A stretch of DNA of 64,000 nucleotides from Saccharicrinis aurantiacus (GCF_001660705.2 NZ_LYBV02000034.1:124001-188000); one strand, 5' to 3'. Numbered from the stretch's first letter, positions 25,424-33,950 are shown. Numbers and translations: made by a program. Notes: generated by a model not told the origin, from the sequence alone.

Positions 25424-28400
25424 ATGAACAAAGAGATTAAAAAGGTAATTATCCTTGGATCAGGCGCGCTTAAGATTGGAGAAGCCGGAGAGTTTGACTA
25501 TTCGGGATCGCAAGCCCTAAAAGCATTAAAAGAAGAAGGTATCGAAACGGTATTGGTTAATCCGAACATTGCTACCGTTCAAACTTCGGAAAACATTGCC
25601 GACAAAATTTACTTTTTACCAGTTACCCCTTATTTTGTAGAAGAGGTAATTAAAAAAGAAAAACCACAAGGTATATTATTAGCTTTTGGAGGTCAAACAG
25701 CTCTTAACTGTGGAACCAAGCTATATTTAGCTGGTACTCTTGAAAAGTACAACCTTGAGGTATTAGGTACGCCAGTACAATCTATCATTAACACTGAGGA
25801 TAGAGAGATTTTCGCCAACAAACTAAGAGAAATTGATGTAAAAACCCCTATTAGTGTAGCTGTAGGTTCGGTTGAGGATGCTTTAAAAGCTTCTGACGAA
25901 ATTGGCTTTCCTATTATTGTGCGCGCTGCGTTTACATTAGGAGGTATGGGTTCTGGTTTCTGTTACAACAGAGAAGAGTTGGTTGAACGTGCCGAAAATG
26001 CTTTCTCATACTCTGATCAGATATTGGTTGAAGAATCACTTAAGGGATGGAAAGAAGTTGAGTACGAAGTTGTGCGTGACCGCCACAACAACTGTATTAC
26101 AGTTTGTAATATGGAGAACTTTGATCCACTAGGTATCCACACCGGTGAAAGTATTGTAATTGCACCTTCTCAGACTTTATCGAACTCTGAATATCATAAA
26201 TTACGTGAGTTAGCTATTAAAATTATCCGTCATATCGGAGTAGTTGGTGAGTGTAATGTTCAATATGCATTAGATCCTTACTCTGAAGATTACAGAGTTA
26301 TTGAGGTAAATGCTCGTTTATCACGTTCATCGGCATTAGCCTCTAAAGCTACAGGTTACCCATTGGCATTTGTGGCTGCTAAATTAGGTTTAGGATATGG
26401 CTTACACGAGCTTAAAAACTCGGTAACTAAAACTACCTCTACATTCTTTGAGCCTGCATTAGATTACGTTGTTTGTAAAATACCACGTTGGGATTTAAAT
26501 AAATTCAACGGTGTAAGCAAGCAAATTGGTTCAAGTATGAAATCAGTTGGTGAGATTATGTCTATCGGTCGTACTTTTGAGGAGGCTATCCAAAAAGGTT
26601 TACGTATGATTGGACAAGGAATGCACGGTTTTGTTGCCAATCAGCCTTTAAAAGGAATTGATGTTAAAACAGAATTAGCAGAACCTACCGACCAACGTAT
26701 TTATGCTATTGCTGAGGCATTCCAAATGGGAATGACAGTTGAAGAAATTCACAAACTAAGTAGAATTGACCACTGGTTCCTTGAGAAATTAAAGAACATC
26801 AGCAACATTGAAACAGAATTAAAAGCATTTGATAAGCTTGAGGCACTTCCTTCGGACTTATTAAGAAACGCAAAACGTTCAGGTTTCTCCGATTTCCAAG
26901 TAGCACGTTCTGTATTTAAGAGCACAAGCGAAGTTATTGGCGACGACTTATTAAAAGTAAGAGCTGAGCGTAAAAAACGTAATATATTACCAGTAGTGAA
27001 GCAGATTGACACCATGGCTGGTGAATTCCCTGCACAAATTAACTACTTGTACTTAACTTATAGCGGTAGCGAGCACGATATCGATTACGAAGCTGATGGC
27101 AAATCAGTAATTGTATTAGGTTCGGGTGCATACCGTATTGGTTCTTCTGTTGAGTTTGACTGGTGTAGTGTAAATGCACTTAACACTATCCGCGAGCAGA
27201 AGCATCGTTCAGTTATGATTAACTACAACCCTGAAACGGTAAGTACTGATTATGACATGTGTGATCGTTTATATTTTGATGAGCTTTCGTTAGAGCGCAC
27301 ATTAGATATCATCGATCTTGAAGCACCAAAAGGTGTTATCGTATCTGTGGGAGGTCAAATTCCTAACAACTTGGCCATGAAGTTAGATGCTCAAAATGTA
27401 CCTATTTTAGGAACATCGGCACAAAACATTGATGGAGCTGAGAACCGTCAGAAATTCTCTGCCATGTTAGATGGTTTAGGAATTGATCAGCCACGTTGGA
27501 ACGAGTTAACATCTATTGAAGACATCTTCACTTTTGTTGATGAAGTAGGCTTCCCAGTATTGGTTCGCCCTAGTTACGTACTTTCGGGTGCTGCCATGAA
27601 TGTGGTAAGTAACAAAGACGAGTTAGAGCACTTCCTTACATTAGCAGCCAACGTATCTAAAGAATATCCTGTTGTAGTTTCTGAGTTTATCGAAGAAGCC
27701 AAAGAGATTGAAGTAGATGCTGTAGCTAAAGATGGTGAGTTAGTAGCTTACGCTATTTCGGAGCACGTTGAGTTTGCCGGAGTTCACTCTGGTGATGCGA
27801 CCATCGTATTCCCTCCGCAAAAACTATATATTGAAACGATGCGTCGTGTGAAGAAAATTGCTCGTGAGATTGCGAAAGCATTAAACATCTCAGGACCATT
27901 CAACATGCAAATTTTAGGTAAAAACAACGAACTTAAAGTAATTGAGTGTAACCTAAGAGCATCGCGTAGTTTCCCATTCGTATCTAAAATACTTAAGGTA
28001 AATCTTATCGATTTAGCCACTAAAGTAATGTTGGGTATGGAGGTTGAAAAACCAAGCAAAAACTTATTCGATGTTGATTATGTAGGTATCAAAGCCTCAC
28101 AATTCTCTTTTGCACGTTTAGCAAAAGCCGATCCTGTGTTAGGTGTTGATATGTCATCAACAGGTGAAGTAGGTTGTATTGGCGATAACTTCGACGAGGC
28201 TATCCTTACTTCAATGCTTTCTGTAGGTTATACAATTCCTGAGAAAAACGTATTAATTTCGGCAGGTCCACTACGTTCTAAAATGGAACTATTGAGCGCC
28301 GTTAAAATACTTAAAGAAAAAGGATACAACCTATTTGCCACTAGTGGAACACAGAAATTCTTTGCCGAAAACGGCGTAGAAACTGAGTTGGTTTACTGGC

Positions 28401-28648
28401 CAAGCGACGAAGGTAAAGAGCCAAATGCTTTAGAGTTAATTAGAGAGAAGAAAATGGATTTAGTTATTAATATTCCTAAAAATCTTTCTACTAACGAGCT
28501 TAACAACGGTTATAAAATCCGTCGTGGAGCTATCGATTTTAATATTCCATTGGTTACCAATGCACGTTTAGCGGGCGCTTTCATCAGAGCCTTTGCTAAA
28601 ATGGGTAAAGAGGATATTACCATCAAAAGCTGGCAAGAATATAAATAA
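25424..28648 (+). CDS. carB: Carbamoyl-phosphate synthase large subunit
   Basis: A 1074-residue protein made of two homologous ATP-grasp halves. The first begins KKVIILGSGALKIGEAGEFDYSG and the second KSVIVLGSGAYRIGSSVEFDW near residue 560. The C-terminal allosteric (MGS-like) domain is about 940-1074 (NVLISAGPLRSKMELL, then NLFATSGTQKF). It makes carbamoyl phosphate from bicarbonate, ammonia and two ATP. It is transcribed divergently from argR across a shared 272-base control region. A strong terminator follows. Confidence 0.97.
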   Translation: MNKEIKKVIILGSGALKIGEAGEFDYSGSQALKALKEEGIETVLVNPNIATVQTSENIADKIYFLPVTPYFVEEVIKKEKPQGILLAFGGQTALNCGTKLYLAGTLEKYNLEVLGTPVQSIINTEDREIFANKLREIDVKTPISVAVGSVEDALKASDEIGFPIIVRAAFTLGGMGSGFCYNREELVERAENAFSYSDQILVEESLKGWKEVEYEVVRDRHNNCITVCNMENFDPLGIHTGESIVIAPSQTLSNSEYHKLRELAIKIIRHIGVVGECNVQYALDPYSEDYRVIEVNARLSRSSALASKATGYPLAFVAAKLGLGYGLHELKNSVTKTTSTFFEPALDYVVCKIPRWDLNKFNGVSKQIGSSMKSVGEIMSIGRTFEEAIQKGLRMIGQGMHGFVANQPLKGIDVKTELAEPTDQRIYAIAEAFQMGMTVEEIHKLSRIDHWFLEKLKNISNIETELKAFDKLEALPSDLLRNAKRSGFSDFQVARSVFKSTSEVIGDDLLKVRAERKKRNILPVVKQIDTMAGEFPAQINYLYLTYSGSEHDIDYEADGKSVIVLGSGAYRIGSSVEFDWCSVNALNTIREQKHRSVMINYNPETVSTDYDMCDRLYFDELSLERTLDIIDLEAPKGVIVSVGGQIPNNLAMKLDAQNVPILGTSAQNIDGAENRQKFSAMLDGLGIDQPRWNELTSIEDIFTFVDEVGFPVLVRPSYVLSGAAMNVVSNKDELEHFLTLAANVSKEYPVVVSEFIEEAKEIEVDAVAKDGELVAYAISEHVEFAGVHSGDATIVFPPQKLYIETMRRVKKIAREIAKALNISGPFNMQILGKNNELKVIECNLRASRSFPFVSKILKVNLIDLATKVMLGMEVEKPSKNLFDVDYVGIKASQFSFARLAKADPVLGVDMSSTGEVGCIGDNFDEAILTSMLSVGYTIPEKNVLISAGPLRSKMELLSAVKILKEKGYNLFATSGTQKFFAENGVETELVYWPSDEGKEPNALELIREKKMDLVINIPKNLSTNELNNGYKIRRGAIDFNIPLVTNARLAGAFIRAFAKMGKEDITIKSWQEYK

Positions 28649-28674
28649 TGCCCTTCTTACAATAAATTTGTAAT

Positions 28675-28707
28675 AGCCGCTGCACATTATGTGTAGCGGC
28701 TTTTTTT
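28675..28707 (+). terminator. carB terminator
   Basis: Stem AGCCGCTGCACA/TGTGTAGCGGCT (12 pairs with one G-T) and a 3-base loop at 28675-28701, followed by seven T. It starts 26 bases after the carB stop. Confidence 0.93.
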
Positions 28708-28722
28708 ATGCCGAAAACTTAG

Positions 28723-28799
28723 AAGTTATAAATGATAAGTTATAAACGGAATTTACAGTATCAATATGCACAGTAATTCCCGTTTATCATTTATAACTT
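28723..28799. repeat. Inverted repeat, 15-bp arms
   Basis: Perfect arms AAGTTATAAATGATA and TATCATTTATAACTT (28723-28737 with 28785-28799). Inside are the nested complements AAACGG/CCGTTT and GGAATT/AATTCC. It belongs to the repeat-rich spacer downstream of carB. Confidence 0.7.
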
Positions 28800-28816
28800 A
28801 ACACTTATAATTTAAA

Positions 28817-29013
28817 CGATCTCAAAGCATAAACACAAACACTTCAGCCTTACAACTAATCCCTACAAATTATAAACACAGCACATTACTTATACAGGAT
28901 ACCTTGAGACAGCCACGTTCCTCGCTGTGACGAGGCGCCTACACGATATTACGTCATCGCGATGCAAGAAGCGATCTCAAGGCACAAACACAAACATTTC
29001 AGCCTTCTAACTA
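28817..29013. repeat. 43-bp direct repeat flanking a palindromic element
   Basis: Two copies of a segment of about 43 bp (28817-28859 and 28972-29013), starting CGATCTCAA and containing AAACACAAACA and TTCAGCCTT, differ at about five positions and lie 155 bases apart. The second copy begins inside the 3' end of the palindromic element at 28902-28982. This suggests two successive copies of the same repeat tail, the first without its 5' part. Confidence 0.7.
28902..28982. repeat. REP-like palindromic element
   Basis: The ends are the perfect complements CCTTGAGA (28902-28909) and TCTCAAGG (28975-28982). Inside is CCTCG-CTGTGA-CGAGG (920-935 of the 28 kb block) followed by GCGCC and TACGTCAT. 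It resembles the widely scattered motif CGTCATTGCGAGGAACGAAGCAATCTCAAGG in parts. A related, more decayed copy is at 32.2-32.3 kb. Confidence 0.65.
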
Positions 29014-29025
29014 AAAGCTATTTTC

Positions 29026-29152
29026 AGGGTGTGTCCCTCGTCAGCACATTTGTCAATAACTTCAGCGGTATTAAGCTCGGGCCGCGCTTTCCACTATATC
29101 TTTAGTCGCCATAATGGGCTCCCAAAGGATGCCGTTGCAATCGCTCACACAA
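29026..29152 (+). repeat. Interspersed repeat element, copy 1
   Basis: Begins CAGGGTGTGTCCCT. It shares a long core with the reverse complement of 33068-33199: CTTTCC-CT-TATCTTT, then CGCCATAATGGGCTC-CAAAGGATGCCG-TGCAAT-GCTCACACAA. I recognise this core as a type of repeat seen in many Bacteroidota intergenic regions, from memory only. This copy lacks the 40-base extension present in copy 2 and has extra bases near its 5' end. Confidence 0.75.
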
Positions 29153-29594
29153 AAATATTAACTATCTGTTGAAAAATATAATATCTTCTATAAAGTTATA
29201 AAACTGTAATAGATATCACTGTTCAAAACTTAGAACAATTGAAACCCTACATGATTAATAATATAATATTATCTTTCAATGGTTTCACTGTTAATATATA
29301 TGCAAGAATTTGGGTTAAATGGAAATAACCTCTCTTAAAAACTACTAATAGCCAAACGCGAATGTTTGATAACTACGTTTAAACAGAACATGGGTAAAAA
29401 TTCGGTTCTGCACTTATTAACAAGTCGATATACTAGTCAGGAACTACGAATAAATAGACAGCAGTAAACACTAATATATTGAGCACATTAGCTGCCTTTT
29501 TAAGATGGAGTGAGTAAGTAATACTACTTTATCAACAAAGCAAAAGAGCGAGACATTATCGGCTGCGATTAGGCATTTACATCACACGAAGTAA
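29153..29594. other. Spacer without a recognisable gene
   Basis: About 440 bases of AT-rich sequence with frequent stops in all frames. No promoter of the TAnnTTTG type, hairpin terminator or RNA gene was recognised. It may hold the decayed 5' part of the broken gene that follows. Confidence 0.5.
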
Positions 29595-30085
29595 AAATTT
29601 AGGCATATAATACAATTCGCAAAGCCTGCGACTAATCATATTGAAGAAGCTTTCTCGTTAATAAGACGCTTAAATGTTATGATAGACGTGAACTTTGATC
29701 CTGCTAGCGCTCAAGAGTGTTTAGATACCATTAGGTATCAAGAATTTTTTAGAGGTGTTACCAAAAAGCAGCAAGCAGCAACTATGGATTTGCTGAGTGC
29801 CATAAGCGAAAATCATGTATGGCTAAGCGATACATTTACTCAAATGGTTTAGATACCGAGGTTATCAATAAGCTTATTGCTTTAACTCCCAAAATTATTG
29901 AAGCCAATACGTCTCAGGAAGTAAAGAAAAACACTAAAAAACTTACCAATGAGCAGATAGAAGCCATTAATGATATTTATAAACAAGTGAGCGATATTTG
30001 TAAAATTGGCAAGGTTATTTATGCTGATGATGAGGCACAAAAACGAAATTATAATTTTAAAAAGGTTGTGGCAGGATTGAATTAA
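29595..30085 (+). pseudogene. Broken small gene of unknown family
   Basis: Two overlapping open frames read as one helical protein interrupted by a frameshift. The first frame is open from 29595 and, from the ATG at 29679, encodes 57 residues (MIDVNFDPASAQ, then WLSDTFTQMV) ending at 29850-29852. The second (29819-30085, 88 residues) continues with the same character (VINKLIALTPKIIEAN, then NYNFKKVVAGLN). A strong terminator follows, as for a once-functional gene. The 5' end has no clear start. Alternatively the 88-residue frame could be an intact small gene. Confidence 0.5.
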
Positions 30086-30106
30086 GTTGGCAAATTAATT
30101 GTTTTA

Positions 30107-30142
30107 AAGCAAGAACTCTAAAAATGGGGTTCTTGCTTTTTT
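30107..30142 (+). terminator. Terminator after the broken gene
   Basis: Stem AAGCAAGAACTC/GGGTTCTTGCTT (12 pairs with one T-G; 30107-30118 and 30127-30138), followed by T residues. It starts 22 bases after the end of the broken gene. Confidence 0.88.
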
Positions 30143-30514
30143 CGTTTAAGGAAATTGAGCAATTAAAGTGAAAGGGTGAGATTTATATTGACGCATATTC
30201 ACAAGGGAGATATTATTGTTTAATAGCATTTTATCAAGTGGATTTGTTACATTTGAATTTGTGATAAAATGGGAATACTACTCGAATGTTTTATTCTCAT
30301 GTTAGATTTCATGAAGATACATCCAAAATCATTAGTTAATATTATGGAAGACATCTGAATAAATGAAAAGACTAAAGTTTCGATAGAAATAATTCTCTAG
30401 GAACAGATTAGTTTTCATAATCACCTAATTGATATTTGATTTTAAGTAAAAACACATAAAAGAGTATTCTTGTTTTTTTTATTTTTACTCATATAAACTT
30501 TTAACTTTCAATAA
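30143..30514. other. AT-rich spacer upstream of the dUTPase-fold gene
   Basis: About 370 bases without a gene. The only promoter-like site is TATTCTTG at 30464-30471, one mismatch from TAnnTTTG, 44 bases before the next start codon. No matching -33 element. Confidence 0.4.
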
Positions 30515-31309
30515 ATGATACTAAGTAATACCGAAATCACGCATCGCGTATCTGCAAATCAATTAATTGAACCATTCGAAGCATCCAGCCTAAACAATAC
30601 ATCCTATAAAATCAGAATAGGAGAGATTATTGAACCAAAAAGTGGAAACATTTATAATGGCGATGGATACTTCTTGGAACCTGCAGAAGTCGTAATAATT
30701 AAATCTAAAGAGAAAGTGAAAATACAGCAGGATCTCACCGCATCGTATTCTGCATTACATACAATTTCATCGCAAGGTATATTACTCATTAATGCTAGTA
30801 TGATTGAGGCTGGTTACGAGGGCTACTTAAGTTGTATATTACTAAACTTTTCTGCAGAACCAATTGTCATTTATGAAAACCAAGAGATTGTAAGAATCAA
30901 TTTTTTTAAAACAAGTCAGATTCCACAAAACGCGTCTGCAATCAAGATTGAAGAAAACCGATACAGAAATGACCTTAAGCGTAGTGCTAGGAGATATCAT
31001 AATTCATTCTTAAATATAAAAGGCTTAGAAACTAAAATTTCGAATAAAGTATTTGGTAAAGTGAAATCACAAATTGTTTTAGGAAGCATACTTATTGGTA
31101 TATTGATTCTATTTTCAACATTAGAACCTCTTTTTTCTAAATGGATTTGGGAAAAAACAGGTCGAATATATAGATATGAACAATATGAGGTTAAAAAAGC
31201 AATTGAAGAATTTAAGAAGCTAAAAGAAGACAACAATAATTATATAAATTTGCAGAATCAGATTGATAGCTTAGAACAATTGATAAACACAGAAAACATT
31301 GACAAATAA
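30515..31309 (+). CDS. Membrane-anchored dUTPase/dCTP-deaminase-fold protein
   Basis: A 264-residue protein. Residues 1-150 follow the dCTP deaminase/dUTPase beta fold: ILSNTEI at the start, SSLNNTSYKIRIG (24-36), YFLEPAEVVII (52-62) and SMIEAGYEGYLS (95-106), the equivalent of the motif around the catalytic acid. The acid is Glu rather than Asp, the deaminase SxAR motif is SSQG (85-88), and the deaminase catalytic Glu position is Leu. One membrane segment (186-203) and a coiled coil (about 222-260) follow. Deaminase activity therefore seems unlikely. It overlaps the methyltransferase gene by 11 bases. The function is unknown. Confidence 0.75.
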   Translation: MILSNTEITHRVSANQLIEPFEASSLNNTSYKIRIGEIIEPKSGNIYNGDGYFLEPAEVVIIKSKEKVKIQQDLTASYSALHTISSQGILLINASMIEAGYEGYLSCILLNFSAEPIVIYENQEIVRINFFKTSQIPQNASAIKIEENRYRNDLKRSARRYHNSFLNIKGLETKISNKVFGKVKSQIVLGSILIGILILFSTLEPLFSKWIWEKTGRIYRYEQYEVKKAIEEFKKLKEDNNNYINLQNQIDSLEQLINTENIDK

Positions 31310-32003
31310 AAATTTAATATACTATTCAAAAGATGGTTACAACAAGGTTGCTGAACAATATGACTCATGGAAATGGCAAAAATTCTGGCATAAAAATGAG
31401 CTTCCACTTATAGAAAATTGGATAAGCAAATTAAATGTAGGTATAGGACTCGATGCTGGCACTGGTAGTGGAAATACATTGTTCCCTATACTAAAATTTG
31501 GACATAAGGTAATTGCTGTTGACAATAGTGATAAAATGTTACGTATCTGTAGTAGAAAGTTCGAATATTACATCCTTAACAAACAACTCACTTGTCGTGA
31601 ATTAGACATCTCTAAACAAAATTTTTACCATAACAATTTTGATTGGATAACTTGTAACAGAGTACTCTCAAATATTAAAAACATAGGGCTTGCATTTAAA
31701 ACCTTCTCTAATATCCTAAAAGAAAATGGCCAATGTTTTATCTCTGATATTCACCCCTTACATAATTATACAGATACTAATATTCCATTTGATAAAAGGA
31801 AAATTCATATAGAAACATATAAACACTCAATTAAAAGCATCAAAGACCATATTCATAATTATGGTTTTGAAATAATTGAATTTAAAGAGATATATGTTAA
31901 TCAATTATTAGATCAAACGCTTCTAGATGAATTCCCTAATTTACTATTTCAAGACACACCAATTTTTTACTATACAATAATAAAAAAATGCATAAGGATC
32001 TAG
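31299..32003 (+). CDS. Class I SAM-dependent methyltransferase, TTG start
   Basis: A 234-residue Rossmann-fold methyltransferase with motif I LDAGTGSGNT (51-60), the acidic residue D75 in VIAVDNSDKM, and post-I segments (NFDWITCNRVLSNIKN). There is no ATG before residue 80, so the TTG at 31299 is the likely start. It lies inside the 3' end of the upstream gene (11-base overlap), which suggests coupled translation. The substrate is not apparent. Its tight pairing with a membrane-anchored nucleotide-enzyme fold is unusual. Confidence 0.8.
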   Translation: MTNKNLIYYSKDGYNKVAEQYDSWKWQKFWHKNELPLIENWISKLNVGIGLDAGTGSGNTLFPILKFGHKVIAVDNSDKMLRICSRKFEYYILNKQLTCRELDISKQNFYHNNFDWITCNRVLSNIKNIGLAFKTFSNILKENGQCFISDIHPLHNYTDTNIPFDKRKIHIETYKHSIKSIKDHIHNYGFEIIEFKEIYVNQLLDQTLLDEFPNLLFQDTPIFYYTIIKKCIRI

Positions 32004-32396
32004 CGCGAATTTCTAATACGTGCAATAAGCGTTAAGTAAAGGATTAAGGATTTACATTTAAAAGAAGTTAGCAATTAAAATAAAAAGTAAGGGTTTGTAA
32101 CAGATAGTCTTTCAATATAAATGTTTCACGAATTACGCTGCGCTTAGTCCGCGCGAGCGAGGTAATGAATTTAACATGATTAAAGTTGAAATTATTCTGC
32201 AGTCACGAGCTAAAAGCTCGCGCTAGCAATGCGAGGACTCGTTCAGTAGCTTTAGCGAGGAACGAAACAATATTAAGGCATTTTGCATCTCGCCTCGCCA
32301 TGACGAGGCGCTTTTGGTCTTAATACGTCATACTGAAAATTAAGTAATACCCGCATTCAATGCAAAGTATTTATGATTTTGATATATTGGCACATA
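32004..32396. repeat. Repeat-rich spacer with decayed REP-like elements
   Basis: No gene is seen in about 390 bases. It contains CGAGCT-AAA-AGCTCG (32206-32220), CGCCTCG-CCATGA-CGAGGCG (32291-32310) followed by TACGTCAT, and GCGAGGAACGAAACAATATTAAGGCA-like sequence at about 32255-32280 (fewer than 20 contiguous bases match the other copy). Together they resemble the element at 28902-28982 in a decayed, rearranged form. Local base composition is richer in G+C than its surroundings. Confidence 0.55.
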
Positions 32397-32404
32397 TACT
32401 TTTG
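32397..32404 (+). promoter_or_regulatory. -7 element of the 208-residue barrel-like gene
   Basis: TACTTTTG matches TAnnTTTG and would start transcription about 8 bases before the ATG at 32419. No good -33 element. Confidence 0.5.
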
Positions 32405-32418
32405 AATAAACCTTAATT

Positions 32419-33045
32419 ATGAAGAAGATAGCATCAATATTAGTTTTGTGTTTCTGCCTTATCAATGTTGTATGTCAACAGAAAACACGGAGAAAGCAAG
32501 ATCTTAGTAATAATAAAGCCATACGGGATAGCTGCGCCATTAACTACTTTATAGCTTATGGATTAGGCGAAATGGCATTTAATCAATTTCAGAACTTTAG
32601 TGGTGAAATTGGACTAAGGTTTAAAAACCAACACATGCTAAGGTTTGTGTATAATAACATAAAGGCTACAGAAAAACACTTATCGAGTAATTTTGCAAAT
32701 GCCGTTGATGGCCATAATGTACGTGGTTTGATTAAAAGCTATGACCTGATTTACAATATACCCGTATATAAAGGTATTTATGCTGGCGCTCTTGGAGGCT
32801 ATGTTAATGATTATTATGAACACACTGAGTTAGATGAATCTGTTGAGCACTTCTCACCAACTTTGGGCTTCAGCGTTGGGTATAGAGATACCAATCTATT
32901 TAAAGTGAAAGGTCTTTACTATTATTTTGAACTCCCTTTTAGGTTTTACCTGAACCCGCTTGAAGAAACTAAACTAGGCGACTCAACAGTAAACCGCCAT
33001 TTTTTTGTGAATAATATTTGGTTCTTTATTGGCTTTCAGTTTTAA
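32419..33045 (+). CDS. Secreted protein of unknown function, possible outer-membrane beta-barrel
   Basis: A 208-residue protein with a signal sequence (MKKIASILVLCFCLINVVCQ). The mature part is rich in alternating aromatic and polar residues, and the C-terminus is NIWFFIGFQF. A terminal Phe is typical of outer-membrane barrels. No named family is recognised. It ends against the second copy of the interspersed repeat, convergent with pssA. Confidence 0.7.
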   Translation: MKKIASILVLCFCLINVVCQQKTRRKQDLSNNKAIRDSCAINYFIAYGLGEMAFNQFQNFSGEIGLRFKNQHMLRFVYNNIKATEKHLSSNFANAVDGHNVRGLIKSYDLIYNIPVYKGIYAGALGGYVNDYYEHTELDESVEHFSPTLGFSVGYRDTNLFKVKGLYYYFELPFRFYLNPLEETKLGDSTVNRHFFVNNIWFFIGFQF

Positions 33046-33067
33046 AATAAGGAAGCTGCACTCTTTT

Positions 33068-33199
33068 TCGTAATCACCACAAACCCCAATAAATCCCACT
33101 GCAGGTTCTTGTGTGAGCAATTGCAGCGGCATCCTTTGTGAGCCCATTATGGCGAAACAAAGATACAGCGGAAAGTGCGACCCGCAGGGGCACACCCTA
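33068..33199 (-). repeat. Interspersed repeat element, copy 2
   Basis: In minus orientation it reads TAGGGTGTGCCCCTGCGGG, then CTTTCCGCTGTATCTTTG, CGCCATAATGGGCTCACAAA, GGATGCCGCTGCAATTGCTC and ACACAAGAACCTGCAGTGGG, ending near ATTTATTGGGGTTTGTGG. It matches copy 1 over most of the core. The pssA stop codon (33197-33199, TAG) is formed by the first bases of this element. Confidence 0.78.
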
Positions 33200-33928
33200 T
33201 CTTTTAAATAAAAGTTTTACAAGAGAAAAAAGAACGTATAGGGCAATGGTAATGGCTATTCCGCCTACTCCGTTGGTGATTAAGAAGAAGAGACTCACGG
33301 CCAAAAGTAAATACTTATCAACATTATCTTTTAGAGAGAGGTTTTTGAATTTGAGCGAGAACATAGGTATTTCGGAAACCAATAGGAAACTGAATACGGG
33401 CACAAAAGCCAATAGCAACCATTGATTGTGAATAAGTGTGTGCAACCATCCATCGCCATTAGTAAAATCATAAGCTAAAGCAGACAAAAACAAGCCTGTT
33501 GCGGTGGTGGTTAACCCGATGAAGCTTTCGCTTTGGCGGGTATCTACATTAAATTTAGCCAATCGCAAGGCCGAAAAAACAGTCACTAAAAAAGGAGACA
33601 AGATAATAGCTATTTGAGCAGGCTGGGCAGCTAGGGTATCGGCAGAAAATGAACCTAGAATAATGTACTTCAGCATCATGTGCAGCAATACCATTGGGGC
33701 AAATCCGAAACTAAGCATATCGGCCAATGAATCGAGTTCCTTGCCCATTGGCGAATAGGCCTTAAGAGCACGGGCTGCAAGTCCATCGGAAAAATCGAAA
33801 AGCGAAGCCAAGAAAATAAGAATGGTAGCCTGGGGCAATAAACCTTGAAAGCCGGCGAAAGCCGCTAGTGCGCCGCATAATACATTAAGGCTGGTTATAA
33901 AATTTGGGATATGATTTTTGATTGTCAT
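33197..33928 (-). CDS. pssA: CDP-diacylglycerol-serine O-phosphatidyltransferase
   Basis: A 243-residue integral membrane protein with the CDP-alcohol phosphotransferase signature DGLAARALKAYSPMGKELDSLAD (DGxxAR, then GxxxDxxxD) near residues 47-70. It makes phosphatidylserine, the precursor of phosphatidylethanolamine. The coding sequence runs into the interspersed repeat at its 3' end. The last residues LLFKR may have been altered by that insertion. Confidence 0.93.
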   Translation of the reverse strand: MTIKNHIPNFITSLNVLCGALAAFAGFQGLLPQATILIFLASLFDFSDGLAARALKAYSPMGKELDSLADMLSFGFAPMVLLHMMLKYIILGSFSADTLAAQPAQIAIILSPFLVTVFSALRLAKFNVDTRQSESFIGLTTTATGLFLSALAYDFTNGDGWLHTLIHNQWLLLAFVPVFSFLLVSEIPMFSLKFKNLSLKDNVDKYLLLAVSLFFLITNGVGGIAITIALYVLFSLVKLLFKR

Positions 33929-33950
33929 GGGATGCTATTTTGTTTGCAGC

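Noticed and set aside
28902-29152. Complete insertion sequence at the left of the island
   Set aside because: No transposase frame lies between the repeats. Only REP-like palindromes and a non-coding repeat are seen.
28649-29594. CRISPR array or tRNA in the repeat-rich spacer
   Set aside because: The repeats are palindromes and one direct pair, not regularly spaced repeats with unique spacers, and no cloverleaf was recognised.
30515-31309. Active dCTP deaminase
   Set aside because: The SxAR motif and the catalytic Glu are missing, although the fold signature is recognisable.
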